A stretch of DNA of 64,000 bases from Burkholderiales bacterium. GTDB lineage: Bacteria; Pseudomonadota; Gammaproteobacteria; Burkholderiales; Burkholderiaceae_C. The number at the start of each line of letters is the position of its first letter. The first letter of the stretch is position 1. This document shows positions 15,207 through 24,251 of the stretch, one piece after another. Under the pieces are notes generated by a model that worked only from the letters and a program-made list of their open reading frames with translations, made no database searches and was not told the DNA's origin. The position numbers and the translations under genes are program-made. Where the stretch lies: positions 62,001 through 126,000 of the forward strand of contig JACRAY010000015.1 of assembly GCA_016213325.1 (NCBI GenBank), read 5' to 3'.

Positions 15207-16829
15207 ATGAATGCGACCGTCGAAGTATTGAAACTGCAGTTTCGCCAGGGCCGGCGGGCCGAAGCCATTGCGGGCCTGGAGGCCCTGTGCCGGCAGGAGC
15301 CCGGCAACCTGCCCCTGAAGCAGCTCTGCGCCATGATGCACATCCACACCGGCGGCTTTGCCCGCGCCCGCGAGCACCTGCTGCAGGTGCTGGAGCAGCA
15401 ACCGCGCGACGCCGACGCGCTGTTCAACGCGGGCATGTGCGAGCGCGAGCTGAAGGACTTTGCCGCGGCAGCGCGCCACTTCAAGGCCTACACCGACCGC
15501 TTCCCTGGCCACCCCGACGGCTGGGCCAGCCTGGCCGACAGCCAGTTCCACCTGGGCGAGTTCAAGGACGCGCTGGCCTCGGCCGACCGCGCCCTGGCGC
15601 TGGACCCGGTGTCGGTGCCGGCGTGGACGGTGCGCGCCAATGGCCACCGCATGCTGGGCCAGGGCGACCCTGCATTGGTGGCGTTTGCCGAAGCGATCCG
15701 CCTGGCACCGCAGGTGCCCGAGCTGCGGCTGCAACGCGCCGAACTGTACGAAGCGGTCGGCGCATTGGAGCCGGCCGCCGCCGACCTGGCTGCTGCCGTC
15801 AGGCTGGTCCCCACCGACGACGCTGCGCTGAAGAAGGCGACCACCTTCCTGCTGCAATTGGACCGCGGCGACGAGGCGATCCAGCTGTGCCGGGACGTGC
15901 AGGAGGCCAACCCGGATAGCCTGACAGCGCGCCTGGGTGCCGAGTGGTTGCTGAGCCAGATGGTGCCGCTGTGGCACATGCCGATGATGAACGAGGAGGC
16001 GCGCAACCGCCCCTACCTGGAAGGCCTGCAGTCGGTGGTGAAGCCCGACAGCCTGGTGTTCGAGATCGGCACCGGCTCGGGCCTGCTCGCGATGATGGCC
16101 GCGCGGGCCGGTGCGAAGAAGGTGGTGACCTGCGAAGCGGTGCGCCTCGTGGCGAAGACCGCCGAGGAGATCGTGGAGCGCAACGGCTTGAAGGACCGCA
16201 TCACGGTGCTGAACAAGCCCTCGTACCAGGTGGAAGTGGGCGGCGACCTGCCGGAGCGTGCCGACGTGCTGGTGCACGAAATCTTCTCCAGCGAGCTGCT
16301 GGGCGAGTTCGTGCTGCCCGCACTGGAAGACGCCAAGGCGCGCCTGCTGAAGCCGGGCGGCGTGATGTTGCCGGGGGTGGCCAGCCTGATGATCGCGCTG
16401 GTCGGCGGGGAGGCGCTGGGCAAGGAACTGCATGTCGGGCAGGCGTTCGGCTTCGACCTGAGCCCGTTCAATGCCATCCACCCGAAGAAGCGGCCGATCC
16501 ATCGCGAAGACCTGCCGCGCGTGCTGCTGAGCGATGCCCTCGAGGCCTTCCGCTTCGACTTCAACGCCGCTTCGACCTTCCCGCCGGAGAAGAAGCAGCT
16601 GCAGCTGCCGGTGACGGCCAGCGGCCTGTGCTACGGCGTGATCCAGTGGATCCGCTTCGAGTTCGGCGCCGGCATCGTGTTCGAGAACCACCCCGCGCAC
16701 CCGCGCGAGGTGGCGAGCTGGCAGCAGACCATCTATCGCTTCGACGAAGCGCTGCAGCTGGAAGCGGGCGCCGTGGTCACGGTGCAGGCCATGCACGACC
16801 GCTCGCGGCCGTGGTTCGAACAGGCGTGA
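15207..16829 (+). CDS. TPR protein fused to a protein arginine methyltransferase (PRMT7/9-like) domain
   Basis: A 540-residue cytoplasmic fusion. Residues ~5-240 form about six TPR units (e.g. ALFNAGMCERELKDFAAAAR, ADSQFHLGEFKDALASADRA). Residues ~260-540 are a methyltransferase with SAM motif I VFEIGTGSGLLA. The loop HEIFSSELLGE has its two glutamates, Glu358 and Glu367, at the PRMT double-E positions. Near the C-terminus, EVASWQQTIYRF aligns with the PRMT THW loop, with Trp505 kept but the histidine replaced. The pattern matches eukaryotic PRMT7/PRMT9 better than ordinary bacterial methyltransferases. The start MNATVEV is 17 bases after psuG's start and divergent from it. Substrate unknown; arginine methylation is inferred from motifs only. 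Confidence 0.85.
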   Translation: MNATVEVLKLQFRQGRRAEAIAGLEALCRQEPGNLPLKQLCAMMHIHTGGFARAREHLLQVLEQQPRDADALFNAGMCERELKDFAAAARHFKAYTDRFPGHPDGWASLADSQFHLGEFKDALASADRALALDPVSVPAWTVRANGHRMLGQGDPALVAFAEAIRLAPQVPELRLQRAELYEAVGALEPAAADLAAAVRLVPTDDAALKKATTFLLQLDRGDEAIQLCRDVQEANPDSLTARLGAEWLLSQMVPLWHMPMMNEEARNRPYLEGLQSVVKPDSLVFEIGTGSGLLAMMAARAGAKKVVTCEAVRLVAKTAEEIVERNGLKDRITVLNKPSYQVEVGGDLPERADVLVHEIFSSELLGEFVLPALEDAKARLLKPGGVMLPGVASLMIALVGGEALGKELHVGQAFGFDLSPFNAIHPKKRPIHREDLPRVLLSDALEAFRFDFNAASTFPPEKKQLQLPVTASGLCYGVIQWIRFEFGAGIVFENHPAHPREVASWQQTIYRFDEALQLEAGAVVTVQAMHDRSRPWFEQA

Positions 16830-16830
16830 G

Positions 16831-17802
16831 CTATTCGACCTTCACGTTCGCGTTCCTCACCAGCGTCACCCAGAATTTCTCGTCCTCGGTGAGGAACTTC
16901 GAGAAGTCGTCGGGCGAGGAAGAGATCGACACCTCGGTGCCTTCACGCGCCAGCGCGGCCTTCACCGACGGCTGCTGCATCGCGGTGACCGTCGCTTCGT
17001 AGACGTTCTTCACCACGGCAGCCGGCGTGCCGGCCGGCACGAACATGCCGTACCAGAACTCGATGTGGTAGTCGGGCAGGCCCGCTTCTTTCATGCCGGG
17101 CAGGTCGGGCACCAGCGGCGAACGCTCGCGCGTACTGACCGCAATGGCGCGCAGCCGCCCGCCGCTGGCCGCATGCGGCAGCACCGAGGGCGAGGTGCCG
17201 AACGTCAGTTGCGTGTCGCCCGCCATCACCGACTGCACCGCCAGCGCGCCACCGCGGTACGGCACGTGCGTGATCTGCGCGCCGGTGAGCATGGTGAAGA
17301 GCGCCGCGCCGAGGTGCGGCGCCGAGCCGTTGCCCGAAGTCGAGTAGTTCAGCTTGCCCGGGTCCTTCCTGGCCGCCGCGATCAGTTCCGGCACCGACTT
17401 GATGCCGGTGGCGGGGTTCACCGCCAGCACCAGCGGTGACGTCGTCATCCTGGTCACGGGAAAGAGCTCTTTCGGCGTGTAGCCCAGTTTCGGGTTGAGC
17501 GCCGGGTTCACCGAGATGCTGCTGGGGCTGGCGATCAGCAGCGTGTAGCCGTCGGCGGGCGCCTTGGCCACCAGTTCGGCCGCGATGCTGGAGCCGTTGC
17601 CCGGCTTGTTCTCCACCACCACCGGCTGGCCCAGCGCCTTGCTGAAGGCCTCGCTCATGCTGCGCGCCACGTAGTCGGCGGCGCCGCCCGGCGCGAAGCC
17701 GATGACGACCTTGACCGGCTTGTTGGGGTAGGCCGGCTGCGCGGTCACCACGGCGGCGGCGGTGCCCAGCGCGAGCGCCAGGGCCCATTGGATGCGGTTC
17801 AT
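16831..17802 (-). CDS. Bug/TctC-family solute receptor
   Basis: A 323-residue periplasmic receptor with signal peptide MNRIQWALALALGTAAAVVTAQ. It carries the family motifs PVKVVIGFAPGGAADYVAR, VVENKPGNGS, YSTSGNGSAPHLG and HVPYRGGALAVQS. It is the last gene of the second catabolic operon and overlaps the quinone-reductase stop as ATGA. Two Bug receptors, at the first and last positions of the same operon, suggest uptake of two related carboxylates or of substrate and intermediate. No TctAB transporter genes are in the window. Confidence 0.93.
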   Translation of the reverse strand: MNRIQWALALALGTAAAVVTAQPAYPNKPVKVVIGFAPGGAADYVARSMSEAFSKALGQPVVVENKPGNGSSIAAELVAKAPADGYTLLIASPSSISVNPALNPKLGYTPKELFPVTRMTTSPLVLAVNPATGIKSVPELIAAARKDPGKLNYSTSGNGSAPHLGAALFTMLTGAQITHVPYRGGALAVQSVMAGDTQLTFGTSPSVLPHAASGGRLRAIAVSTRERSPLVPDLPGMKEAGLPDYHIEFWYGMFVPAGTPAAVVKNVYEATVTAMQQPSVKAALAREGTEVSISSSPDDFSKFLTEDEKFWVTLVRNANVKVE

Positions 17803-18791
17803 GCTGTGTCTCCTTCTGCAATCTTCAGGACGATCTTTCCGACATGGCCGCCGGCTTCCATGCGGGCCTTGGCCTCGGGCAACTGGGTGTAGGGCACCAC
17901 CTGGTCGATGTGTGCGCGTATGCGGCCGGCCGCGATGTGCGGCATGACCTCCGCCACAAAGCGCGGGATCGCGGCAGCCCGCTGCTGCTTGGTGCGCAGC
18001 TTGTTGGACACGCCGAACAGCGTGAGCCGCTTGGCGTGCAGCGCTTCGAGGTCGATGTCGGCGTGCAGCACGCCGTCGACATAGCCGACCGTGGCCAGCC
18101 GGCCCTGGAAGGCCATGCAGCGCACGTCTTCGGCGAACACCGTGCCGCCGACGGCGTTGACGACGAGGTCGGCGCCTTTCTGGCCCGTGACTTCCATGAC
18201 GCGCGGTGCGAAGTCGGCGATGCGGGTGCAAATCGCAACGTCGAGGCCCAGCGTGTGCAGTGCATCCAGCTTCTGCTGCGAGCCCGAAGTGCCGATCACC
18301 TGGGCACCCAGCACCTTGCCGAGCTGCAGCGAGGCGACGCCGACGCCCGAAGACACGCCGTTGACCAGCAGCCACTCGCCCGGCTGCAGGCGACCCTGCA
18401 ACACCAGCATGTCGAAGGCGACCAGGAAGGTGAGCGGGATGCTCGCCGCCTCTTCCCATGACAGCCCCGGCGGTACGGCGATCGCCTCGACCGACTCCAT
18501 CAGCGCGTAGTCCGAGAATGCGCCCGCGCAGCGGCCCATCACGCGGTCGCCGGGCTTGAAGCCGGTGACCGATGCGCCTACGGCTTCGACCACGCCCGCG
18601 CCTTCGCCACCGATCGCCTTCCAGGAGCCGGGCTTGCCGTGCAGGCCGTGGCCCGCGACGAACTCGCCGCGATTGAGCGACGCTGCGTGCATGCGCACCA
18701 GCAACTGGTCCGCGGCGGGTTCGGGCCTGGGTGCGTCGCGCAGTTCGAGCACCGCGCCGCCGTCGTTCACCTGCATCCAGTACGACTGCAT
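17799..18791 (-). CDS. Medium-chain dehydrogenase/reductase, NADPH:quinone oxidoreductase type
   Basis: A 330-residue member of the zinc-independent quinone-oxidoreductase branch of the MDR superfamily. The N-terminal GroES-like domain has MHAASLNRGEFVAG and GGEGAGVVEAVG. The Rossmann motif is GVSSGVGVASLQLGKVLGAQVIG, binding NADPH. The structural zinc cysteines of alcohol dehydrogenases are absent. It overlaps the TctC receptor (ATGA) and follows the enoyl-CoA hydratase by 12 bases. In this operon it may reduce an enoyl-CoA or enone rather than a quinone. Confidence 0.9.
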   Translation of the reverse strand: MQSYWMQVNDGGAVLELRDAPRPEPAADQLLVRMHAASLNRGEFVAGHGLHGKPGSWKAIGGEGAGVVEAVGASVTGFKPGDRVMGRCAGAFSDYALMESVEAIAVPPGLSWEEAASIPLTFLVAFDMLVLQGRLQPGEWLLVNGVSSGVGVASLQLGKVLGAQVIGTSGSQQKLDALHTLGLDVAICTRIADFAPRVMEVTGQKGADLVVNAVGGTVFAEDVRCMAFQGRLATVGYVDGVLHADIDLEALHAKRLTLFGVSNKLRTKQQRAAAIPRFVAEVMPHIAAGRIRAHIDQVVPYTQLPEAKARMEAGGHVGKIVLKIAEGDTA

Positions 18792-18803
18792 CTCGTGGTC
18801 TCC

Positions 18804-19613
18804 TTAGCGGCCACCGAAGGCCGGCTTGCGTTTTTCCATGAAGGCGGTGCGGCCCTCGGTGTAGTCGGCGCTTTCGAAGCACGCGCGGATCAGCGCGGCA
18901 CTGGTGTCGAGGTCCGCCTGCGGCGAGGCCTTCAGCACCTCGCGCGTGATGAACTTGCCGGCGCGAATCGTGAGGGGCGCGTTCTCGCCGACGCTCTTCG
19001 TGTACTCGGCCAGCAGCTCATCGAGCTGCGCCGGTTCGCACACGCGGTTGACGAGTCCGATGGCTTTCGCCTCGTTCCCGTCGATGCGGCGAGCGGTGAA
19101 GAACAGGTCCTTGGCGGCGCCCGGGCCGACCAGGTCCACCAGGTTCTTCATCGCCGAGTAGCGGTAGCCGAGCCCCAGGCGGGCGGCGGGAATGGAGAAC
19201 ACCGAATCGGCAGTCGCGATGCGCAGGTCGCAGGCGATCGCCACGTTGACGCCGCCGCCGATGCACCAGCCGCGGATGCAGGCCAGCGTGGGCTTGGCAA
19301 AGTCGTGGATGCCCGTGAGCGTGGCTTCGGCCATCGCTTCGTAGTGCTTCACCGCTTCGCGGGCGGCACGCATGTCCTCGAACTGCGAGATGTCGGCGCC
19401 GGAGACGAAGGACTTCTCGCCGGCGCCCGAAAACACGACGAGGCGCACGCGGTCGTCGTCCTCCGCCAGCTTCAGCAAGGGCGGCACCGCCTCCCACATG
19501 TCGACCGACAGCGCATTGTGCTTCGCCGGGTTGTTGAAGCGGATGTGCAGGGTGGTGGTGTCGAGCCAGGTTTGGACGCGGTCGATGGGGGATGTGTAGA
19601 TGATGTCGTCCAT
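18804..19613 (-). CDS. Enoyl-CoA hydratase/isomerase-family protein with altered active site
   Basis: A 269-residue crotonase-family protein. The oxyanion-hole motifs FVSGADISQFE and RGWCIGGGVNVAIACDL are present, but the catalytic glutamate after GGGx is Asn123 and the second position reads PAARLGLGY instead of FGxPE. Both hydratase glutamates are thus missing, exactly as in the crotonase of the first island. The gene lies 1 base after the CoA-transferase and 12 bases before the quinone reductase. The reaction could be an isomerisation, a hydrolysis or a ring cleavage. Confidence 0.9.
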   Translation of the reverse strand: MDDIIYTSPIDRVQTWLDTTTLHIRFNNPAKHNALSVDMWEAVPPLLKLAEDDDRVRLVVFSGAGEKSFVSGADISQFEDMRAAREAVKHYEAMAEATLTGIHDFAKPTLACIRGWCIGGGVNVAIACDLRIATADSVFSIPAARLGLGYRYSAMKNLVDLVGPGAAKDLFFTARRIDGNEAKAIGLVNRVCEPAQLDELLAEYTKSVGENAPLTIRAGKFITREVLKASPQADLDTSAALIRACFESADYTEGRTAFMEKRKPAFGGR

Positions 19614-19614
19614 G

Positions 19615-20805
19615 TCAGTAGACTCCGGCAGCTTTCAGGCGGGTCACCTCGTCGCGCGAGATGCCCAGCTCCAGTAAAACCTCCTCGGTATGCTCGCCCC
19701 GCCGCGGCGTGGCGCGTGCAATGCTGCTGGGCGTGCGCGACAGCTGCATCGGCTGGCCCACCAGCTTTTGCAGGCCGTGATGCGGCGACACGACTTCCTT
19801 CAGCATGCCCAGGTGCTGCACCTGCGGCTCCTCGAAAACGCCCTTCATGTCGTTGATCAAGCCGCAGGCGACACCGCCCTCGTTGAACTGCTGCACCCAG
19901 TAGGCGCGGTCGTGGCTCGCCAGCCGCTGGTTGATCTGCTCGTTCAGCCAGTCGCGATTGACCGAGCGCGACGCCTTGTCGTGCGAGCGCGCATCGGCGA
20001 TCCACTCCGGCGCGCCCAGGATGGTGCAGAAGCGCTCCCATATCTTGGAGCCGAACACGGCGATGTTCATGTAGCCGTCGCGCGCCTTGTACACGCCGGT
20101 CGGGATGCTGGTGGGGTGGAAGTTGCCGGCCTGCTGCGCGATCTCGCCGTCGATGGTCCAGCGCGCCGTCTGGAAGTCCATCATGTAGACCATCGCTTCC
20201 AGCAACGAGGTTTGCACCCATTGCCCGCGGCCCGAGTCGGCGCGTTCCAGCAGCGCCACCAGGATGCCCTGCGCCGCGAAGATGCCGGCGCACAGGTCGG
20301 CGATGGCGATGCCCACGCGCACCGGTCCCTGCCCCGGCAAGCCGGTCACCGACATCAGCCCGCCCATGCCCTGCGCGATCTGGTCGAAGCCGGGGCGCGT
20401 GGCGAACGGGCCGTCCTGCCCATAGCCGGAGATGCTGGCGTAGACGAGGCCCGGGTTGTCCTTCGCGAGCGTCTCGTAGTCGATGCCCAGCCGGAACTTC
20501 ACGTCGGGCCGGAAGTTCTCTACCACCACGTCGGCCTTCGCGATCAGCCGCTTCAACGTGGCGATGCCCTCGGGCTCCTTCAGGTTGAGCGTGATGGAGC
20601 GCTTGTTGCGGTGCGTGTACTGGTAGTCCGAGCCGTCCTGCCCGCCCAGCGTGTCGTCGCCGCGCATGTGCTCGGGCATCTGCACCTGGATCACGTCCGC
20701 GCCCCAGTCGGCCAGCTGGCGGCAGCAGGTGGGGCCGGCGCGCACCTGCGTCAGGTCGATCACGCGGAAGCGCTTCAGCGCCTCGGAAGCAGGCTGGTGC
20801 GGCAT
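19615..20805 (-). CDS. CaiB/BaiF family (class III) CoA-transferase
   Basis: A 396-residue class III CoA-transferase. Family segments LKRFRVIDLTQVRAGPTCCR, NLKEPEG, VVENFRPDVKFRLGIDY and SGYGQDGPFATRPGFDQIAQG are visible. The catalytic aspartate lies in VGIAIADLCAG. It is 4 bases after the isocitrate-dehydrogenase-like gene, in the middle of the operon. It likely activates a di- or tricarboxylate delivered by one of the receptors. It is the second CaiB/BaiF protein of the window and is clearly diverged from the first, so this is not a recent duplication. Confidence 0.93.
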   Translation of the reverse strand: MPHQPASEALKRFRVIDLTQVRAGPTCCRQLADWGADVIQVQMPEHMRGDDTLGGQDGSDYQYTHRNKRSITLNLKEPEGIATLKRLIAKADVVVENFRPDVKFRLGIDYETLAKDNPGLVYASISGYGQDGPFATRPGFDQIAQGMGGLMSVTGLPGQGPVRVGIAIADLCAGIFAAQGILVALLERADSGRGQWVQTSLLEAMVYMMDFQTARWTIDGEIAQQAGNFHPTSIPTGVYKARDGYMNIAVFGSKIWERFCTILGAPEWIADARSHDKASRSVNRDWLNEQINQRLASHDRAYWVQQFNEGGVACGLINDMKGVFEEPQVQHLGMLKEVVSPHHGLQKLVGQPMQLSRTPSSIARATPRRGEHTEEVLLELGISRDEVTRLKAAGVY

Positions 20806-20809
20806 GGCG

Positions 20810-21874
20810 TCACTTCGAAAGGTTGCGCAGGATCGCCTGCGTGAACGTGGCGGTATTGCCCTTGCCGCGGATGTCGCCGGTGCGGGCCTGTTCGTCGGCC
20901 AGTGCCGCCGTGGTGGCGCGCGACATCGCCTGCGCCATGCGCACTGCGCCTGCGTTTGCCCGGCTGTGGCCCAGCCACTCGAACATCATGCGGGTCGACT
21001 CGATCATCGCGTACGGGTTGGCAATCCCCTTGCCCGCGATGTCGGGTGCCGAACCATGGGTGGCCTGCGCCATCGCGACGTCGCCGTCGCCGATGCACAG
21101 GCCCGGCGCCATGCCGAGGCCACCGACCAGGCCGGCCGCCTCGTCCGACAGGATGTCTCCAAACATGTTGGTCGTGACTATCACGTCGAAGCTCTGCGGG
21201 TCGCGCACCAGGCGCATCGCCATGGTGTCGACGATCACGTCGTCGAGCAGCACGTCGGGAAACTCGGGTGCGAGCTTGCGGCACTCTTCCACGAACATGC
21301 CGCAGCCCAGCTTGAACACCGTGTCTTTGTGGACATAGGTCAGGTGCTTGCGGCGCTGGCGCGCCAGCTCGAAGGCGGCGCGCGCCACCCGACTACTGCC
21401 GGTGCGGGTGATCACGCGCATCGACAGCGTCACTTCGTCGTTGGGCCGGAACTCCGCGTTGCCCAGCAGCATGTTGCGGTCCGGCTGGAAGCCTTCGTTG
21501 TTCTCGCGCACGATCACCAGGTCCACGTTGTCGTGCAGGCAGCCGATGCCGGGGTACGACTGCGTGGGCCGCACGTTGGCGAACAGGTTGAACTGTTTGC
21601 GCAGGATCGGGTGCGGGTTGACCGCATTCGGCTGCTTCGGGTAGGCCCGGTGCCCGATGGGGCCGAGGATCCAGCCGTCCAGCGTCTTCAGGGCTTCCAT
21701 CGTTTCCGGCGGCAGCGTGTGGCCGTGCGTTTGCAGCGCCGTAGCGCCGATGGACAGCGGCCGCCAGTCGATGGTGACGTCGTGCAGTCCGGCGGCGGCT
21801 TTGGCGATAACGACGGCTGCGGGCACGATCTCGTGGCCGATGTCGTCGCCGTGGAGGATGCCGATCTTCATCAT
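20810..21874 (-). CDS. Isocitrate/isopropylmalate dehydrogenase family enzyme (tartrate-dehydrogenase-like)
   Basis: A 354-residue beta-decarboxylating dehydrogenase. The N-terminus is MKIGILHGDDIGHEIVP. The substrate loop has VRENNEGFQPDRN and later TRTGSSRVARAAF, and the metal/NAD region has TNMFGDILSDEAAGLVGGLG, followed by ATHGSAPDIAGKGIANP. The usual YEPVHGS-type NAD loop is thus present as ATHGSAPDIAG. A tandem ATGATG start overlaps the MmgE/PrpD stop, and either ATG may be used. The substrate could be isocitrate-, tartrate-, homoisocitrate- or isopropylmalate-like. The operon context of a MmgE/PrpD protein favours a branched tricarboxylate. Confidence 0.9.
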   Translation of the reverse strand: MMKIGILHGDDIGHEIVPAAVVIAKAAAGLHDVTIDWRPLSIGATALQTHGHTLPPETMEALKTLDGWILGPIGHRAYPKQPNAVNPHPILRKQFNLFANVRPTQSYPGIGCLHDNVDLVIVRENNEGFQPDRNMLLGNAEFRPNDEVTLSMRVITRTGSSRVARAAFELARQRRKHLTYVHKDTVFKLGCGMFVEECRKLAPEFPDVLLDDVIVDTMAMRLVRDPQSFDVIVTTNMFGDILSDEAAGLVGGLGMAPGLCIGDGDVAMAQATHGSAPDIAGKGIANPYAMIESTRMMFEWLGHSRANAGAVRMAQAMSRATTAALADEQARTGDIRGKGNTATFTQAILRNLSK

Positions 21875-23241
21875 GGCCGGCACAGCGCCGTCAGCACGCC
21901 CACGTCGGGCATCGAAGCCAGCCGCCAGCATGCCTCGGTGATGTCGCGCGCCTTGCGCTCGCCCAGCACGGGCACGACGAGCTGGCTGAATTTGGCTTCC
22001 AGCTGCTGGTCGGACAAAGGGTTCTCCAGGGAACCGATCGCATGGTCCACGCGCACGTGCACTCGCTCGCCGTTCTTCAGCACGGCCGTCACGTCGACCG
22101 AGGATTCCGAGATCGAGTCGTCCACCGTGGCAAGTACCTTGCTGCGCACCTCGACGACCCGCGGGTCGTTGACCACCGCGTCGGAAAACTCCTCTTCGCC
22201 GGCGCGGCCGAAGATCAACCCCGCGGCACAACCGTGGTACACGCTGAACTTGCCCTGCAATCCGTCCTTCGGCTCCTTCTTGCCGGTGAGCTCCAGCACC
22301 AGCGAATGCACGCGCAGCTCGATCTTCTCGACCTGCTCCGGCGTGAGCCCCAAGTTCTTCAACTGCACGCAGGCGTCGATGCTCGGGTGGATGACGATGC
22401 CGCAGGCAAACGGCTTGTAGGTGTTGAACGAGATCTCGAAGCGCTGGCCCAGCTCGTCGGTCACCTCGTTCCACGCGCGCTTGTCCGATGCGACCTGCAC
22501 GAAGCCGCGCGGCGCCTCCAGCGCGCGCGGGCTGGCGGTGAAGCCCTGGCTGGCCAGCAACGCCGACATCAGCCCGGCGCGTGCCGCGCCGCCCGGGTGG
22601 AACGGCTTGGTCATGGTGCCGAACTGCTCGCGAAAGCCCACCGGCTGCGACGCCGCGATGCCCAGCGCCATCTGCGTCTTCGCCTCATCCAGCTTCAGCA
22701 GCCGGGCGCATCCCGCAGCCGCACCCAGCATGCCGGTGGAGCCGGTGATGTGCCAGCCGCGGTCGTAGTGGTCGGGGTACATGGTGTTGCCGATGCGGCA
22801 GGCCACGTCGATGCCCAGCACCAACGCGTCCACCACGTCGCGGCCCTTGCTGCCGTTCTTTTCGGCCAGCGCGAGCACCGCCGAAGCCACCGGCCCAGCC
22901 GGATGGATGATGGTCTTCAGGTGCGTGTCGTCGAAGTCGAAGGTGTGCGAGGTGATGCCGTTGACCAGCGCCGCGCTGGCCATGTCGACCTTCTCGCTGC
23001 GCCCGAGCACGCTGGCCTGCGGCGCGGGTTGCAGCAACTGCACGGCGGCGATGGCTGCATCGGCGGCTTCGTGCCGCGCCGCGCCGATGGCGCAGCCCAG
23101 CCAGTTGTAGAAGGTGCGATGCGCCTCGTGTTCGACCGCGTCGCTCCAGCCTCGGGCCGGGTGCGTGGCGACGAACTTGGCGAGGATCGCGGTGACGGGC
23201 GGTGCCGACAGGTCGGCCGGTACGTGCGTGTTGCGCGCCAT
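21871..23241 (-). CDS. MmgE/PrpD family protein
   Basis: A 456-residue MmgE/PrpD-fold protein, the family of 2-methylcitrate dehydratase and cis-aconitate decarboxylase. Typical features are FYNWLGCAIGAARHEA at the N-terminus, LVNGITSHTFDFDDTHLKTIIHPAG around residues 95-120 and GIDVACRIGNTMYPDHYDRGWHITGSTG. Later family signatures are AGLMSALLASQGFTA and YKPFACGIVIHPSIDA. The gene starts 6 bases after the first TctC receptor and ends overlapping the next start. It probably dehydrates or decarboxylates a citrate-like acid before or after CoA activation. Confidence 0.92.
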   Translation of the reverse strand: MARNTHVPADLSAPPVTAILAKFVATHPARGWSDAVEHEAHRTFYNWLGCAIGAARHEAADAAIAAVQLLQPAPQASVLGRSEKVDMASAALVNGITSHTFDFDDTHLKTIIHPAGPVASAVLALAEKNGSKGRDVVDALVLGIDVACRIGNTMYPDHYDRGWHITGSTGMLGAAAGCARLLKLDEAKTQMALGIAASQPVGFREQFGTMTKPFHPGGAARAGLMSALLASQGFTASPRALEAPRGFVQVASDKRAWNEVTDELGQRFEISFNTYKPFACGIVIHPSIDACVQLKNLGLTPEQVEKIELRVHSLVLELTGKKEPKDGLQGKFSVYHGCAAGLIFGRAGEEEFSDAVVNDPRVVEVRSKVLATVDDSISESSVDVTAVLKNGERVHVRVDHAIGSLENPLSDQQLEAKFSQLVVPVLGERKARDITEACWRLASMPDVGVLTALCRP

Positions 23242-23247
23242 GATGTC

Positions 23248-24216
23248 CTATTCGTCCAGCTGGATGTTGCGCGCCTTGGCCAGCGCCGTCCAGCGCTGCA
23301 CCTCGGAGCGGATGTACTGGCCGAACTGGTCCGGGGTCATCGGCCACGGCTCCACCGCTTCGCCCGACAGCTTTTCAGCCAGGTCGGGGGTCTTCAGCAC
23401 GGCGACCTGCGTTTCGTTGAGGTGTTTCACGATGTCGGCCGGCAGGCCCGCCGGGCCGACCGAGCCGTACCACTGCATGGCGTCGAAGCCCTTAAATCCC
23501 AGCTCCTCCATGGTCGGCACGTCCTTCAGCTGGTCGCTGCGCTTCTTGCCGGTGACGGCCAGTGCGCGCATGCGACCCGAGCGCAGGTGCGGCAGCGCCG
23601 CGGCCAGGCCGGGGAACATGGCCTGCGTCTGGCCGCCCAGCAGGTCGTTGATGGCCGGCGCGATGCCGCGGTAGGGGATGTGCAGCATGAAGGCGCCGGT
23701 GGCCTGCTTGAACAACTCCATCGTCATGTGCGTAAGCGAGCCCGGGCCGGCGGAGCCGTAGTTGACCTTGCCGGGACTTCGCTTCACGTAGTCGATGAAC
23801 TCCCTGACGTTCTTCGCCGGCACGCTGGCATTGATGGCCAGCACGTTGGGAGTAGCGCCTATCATCGAGATGGGCGTGAAGTCCTTCAGCGCGTCGTAGG
23901 GCACGCGGCGCGTGGCCGGCGTGGTGCCGTGCGTGGCCACGTAGCCTTGCAGCAGCGTGTAGCCGTCGGGCGCCGCGCGCATGGTGGCCTGGCAGGCGAC
24001 CACGCCGCCGCCGCCGCCCTGGTTGTCGACAACCAACGGCTGGCCGAGCAGCTTGCCCCAGCGTTCGCCCACCACGCGGGCGATCATGTCGTTGCCACCG
24101 CCCGCGGCCACCGGGACGATGTAGCGGATGGGCCGGCTGGGGTACGACTGTGCCAGGGCAAGCCCCGGCAAGGCGATGGCGGCCGATGCGGCCTGCAGGA
24201 GTTGGCGGCGTTTCAT
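23248..24216 (-). CDS. Bug/TctC-family solute receptor
   Basis: A 322-residue periplasmic receptor. The signal sequence MKRRQLLQAASAAIALPGLALAQ starts with a KRRQLLQ basic patch that looks Tat-like, though it lacks the second arginine-phenylalanine context. Family motifs are PIRYIVPVAAGGGNDMIAR, VVDNQGGGGGVVACQ, NYGSAGPGSLTHM and HIPYRGIAPAIND. It is the first gene of the operon, divergent from the LysR gene. An ATG nine bases earlier (MPAMKRR) is an alternative start; neither has a strong ribosome site. The receptor probably supplies the inducer as well as the substrate. Confidence 0.92.
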   Translation of the reverse strand: MKRRQLLQAASAAIALPGLALAQSYPSRPIRYIVPVAAGGGNDMIARVVGERWGKLLGQPLVVDNQGGGGGVVACQATMRAAPDGYTLLQGYVATHGTTPATRRVPYDALKDFTPISMIGATPNVLAINASVPAKNVREFIDYVKRSPGKVNYGSAGPGSLTHMTMELFKQATGAFMLHIPYRGIAPAINDLLGGQTQAMFPGLAAALPHLRSGRMRALAVTGKKRSDQLKDVPTMEELGFKGFDAMQWYGSVGPAGLPADIVKHLNETQVAVLKTPDLAEKLSGEAVEPWPMTPDQFGQYIRSEVQRWTALAKARNIQLDE

Positions 24217-24251
24217 GGCCGGCATCTTCGGTGCGGCCGCTCTTGCTGTAA

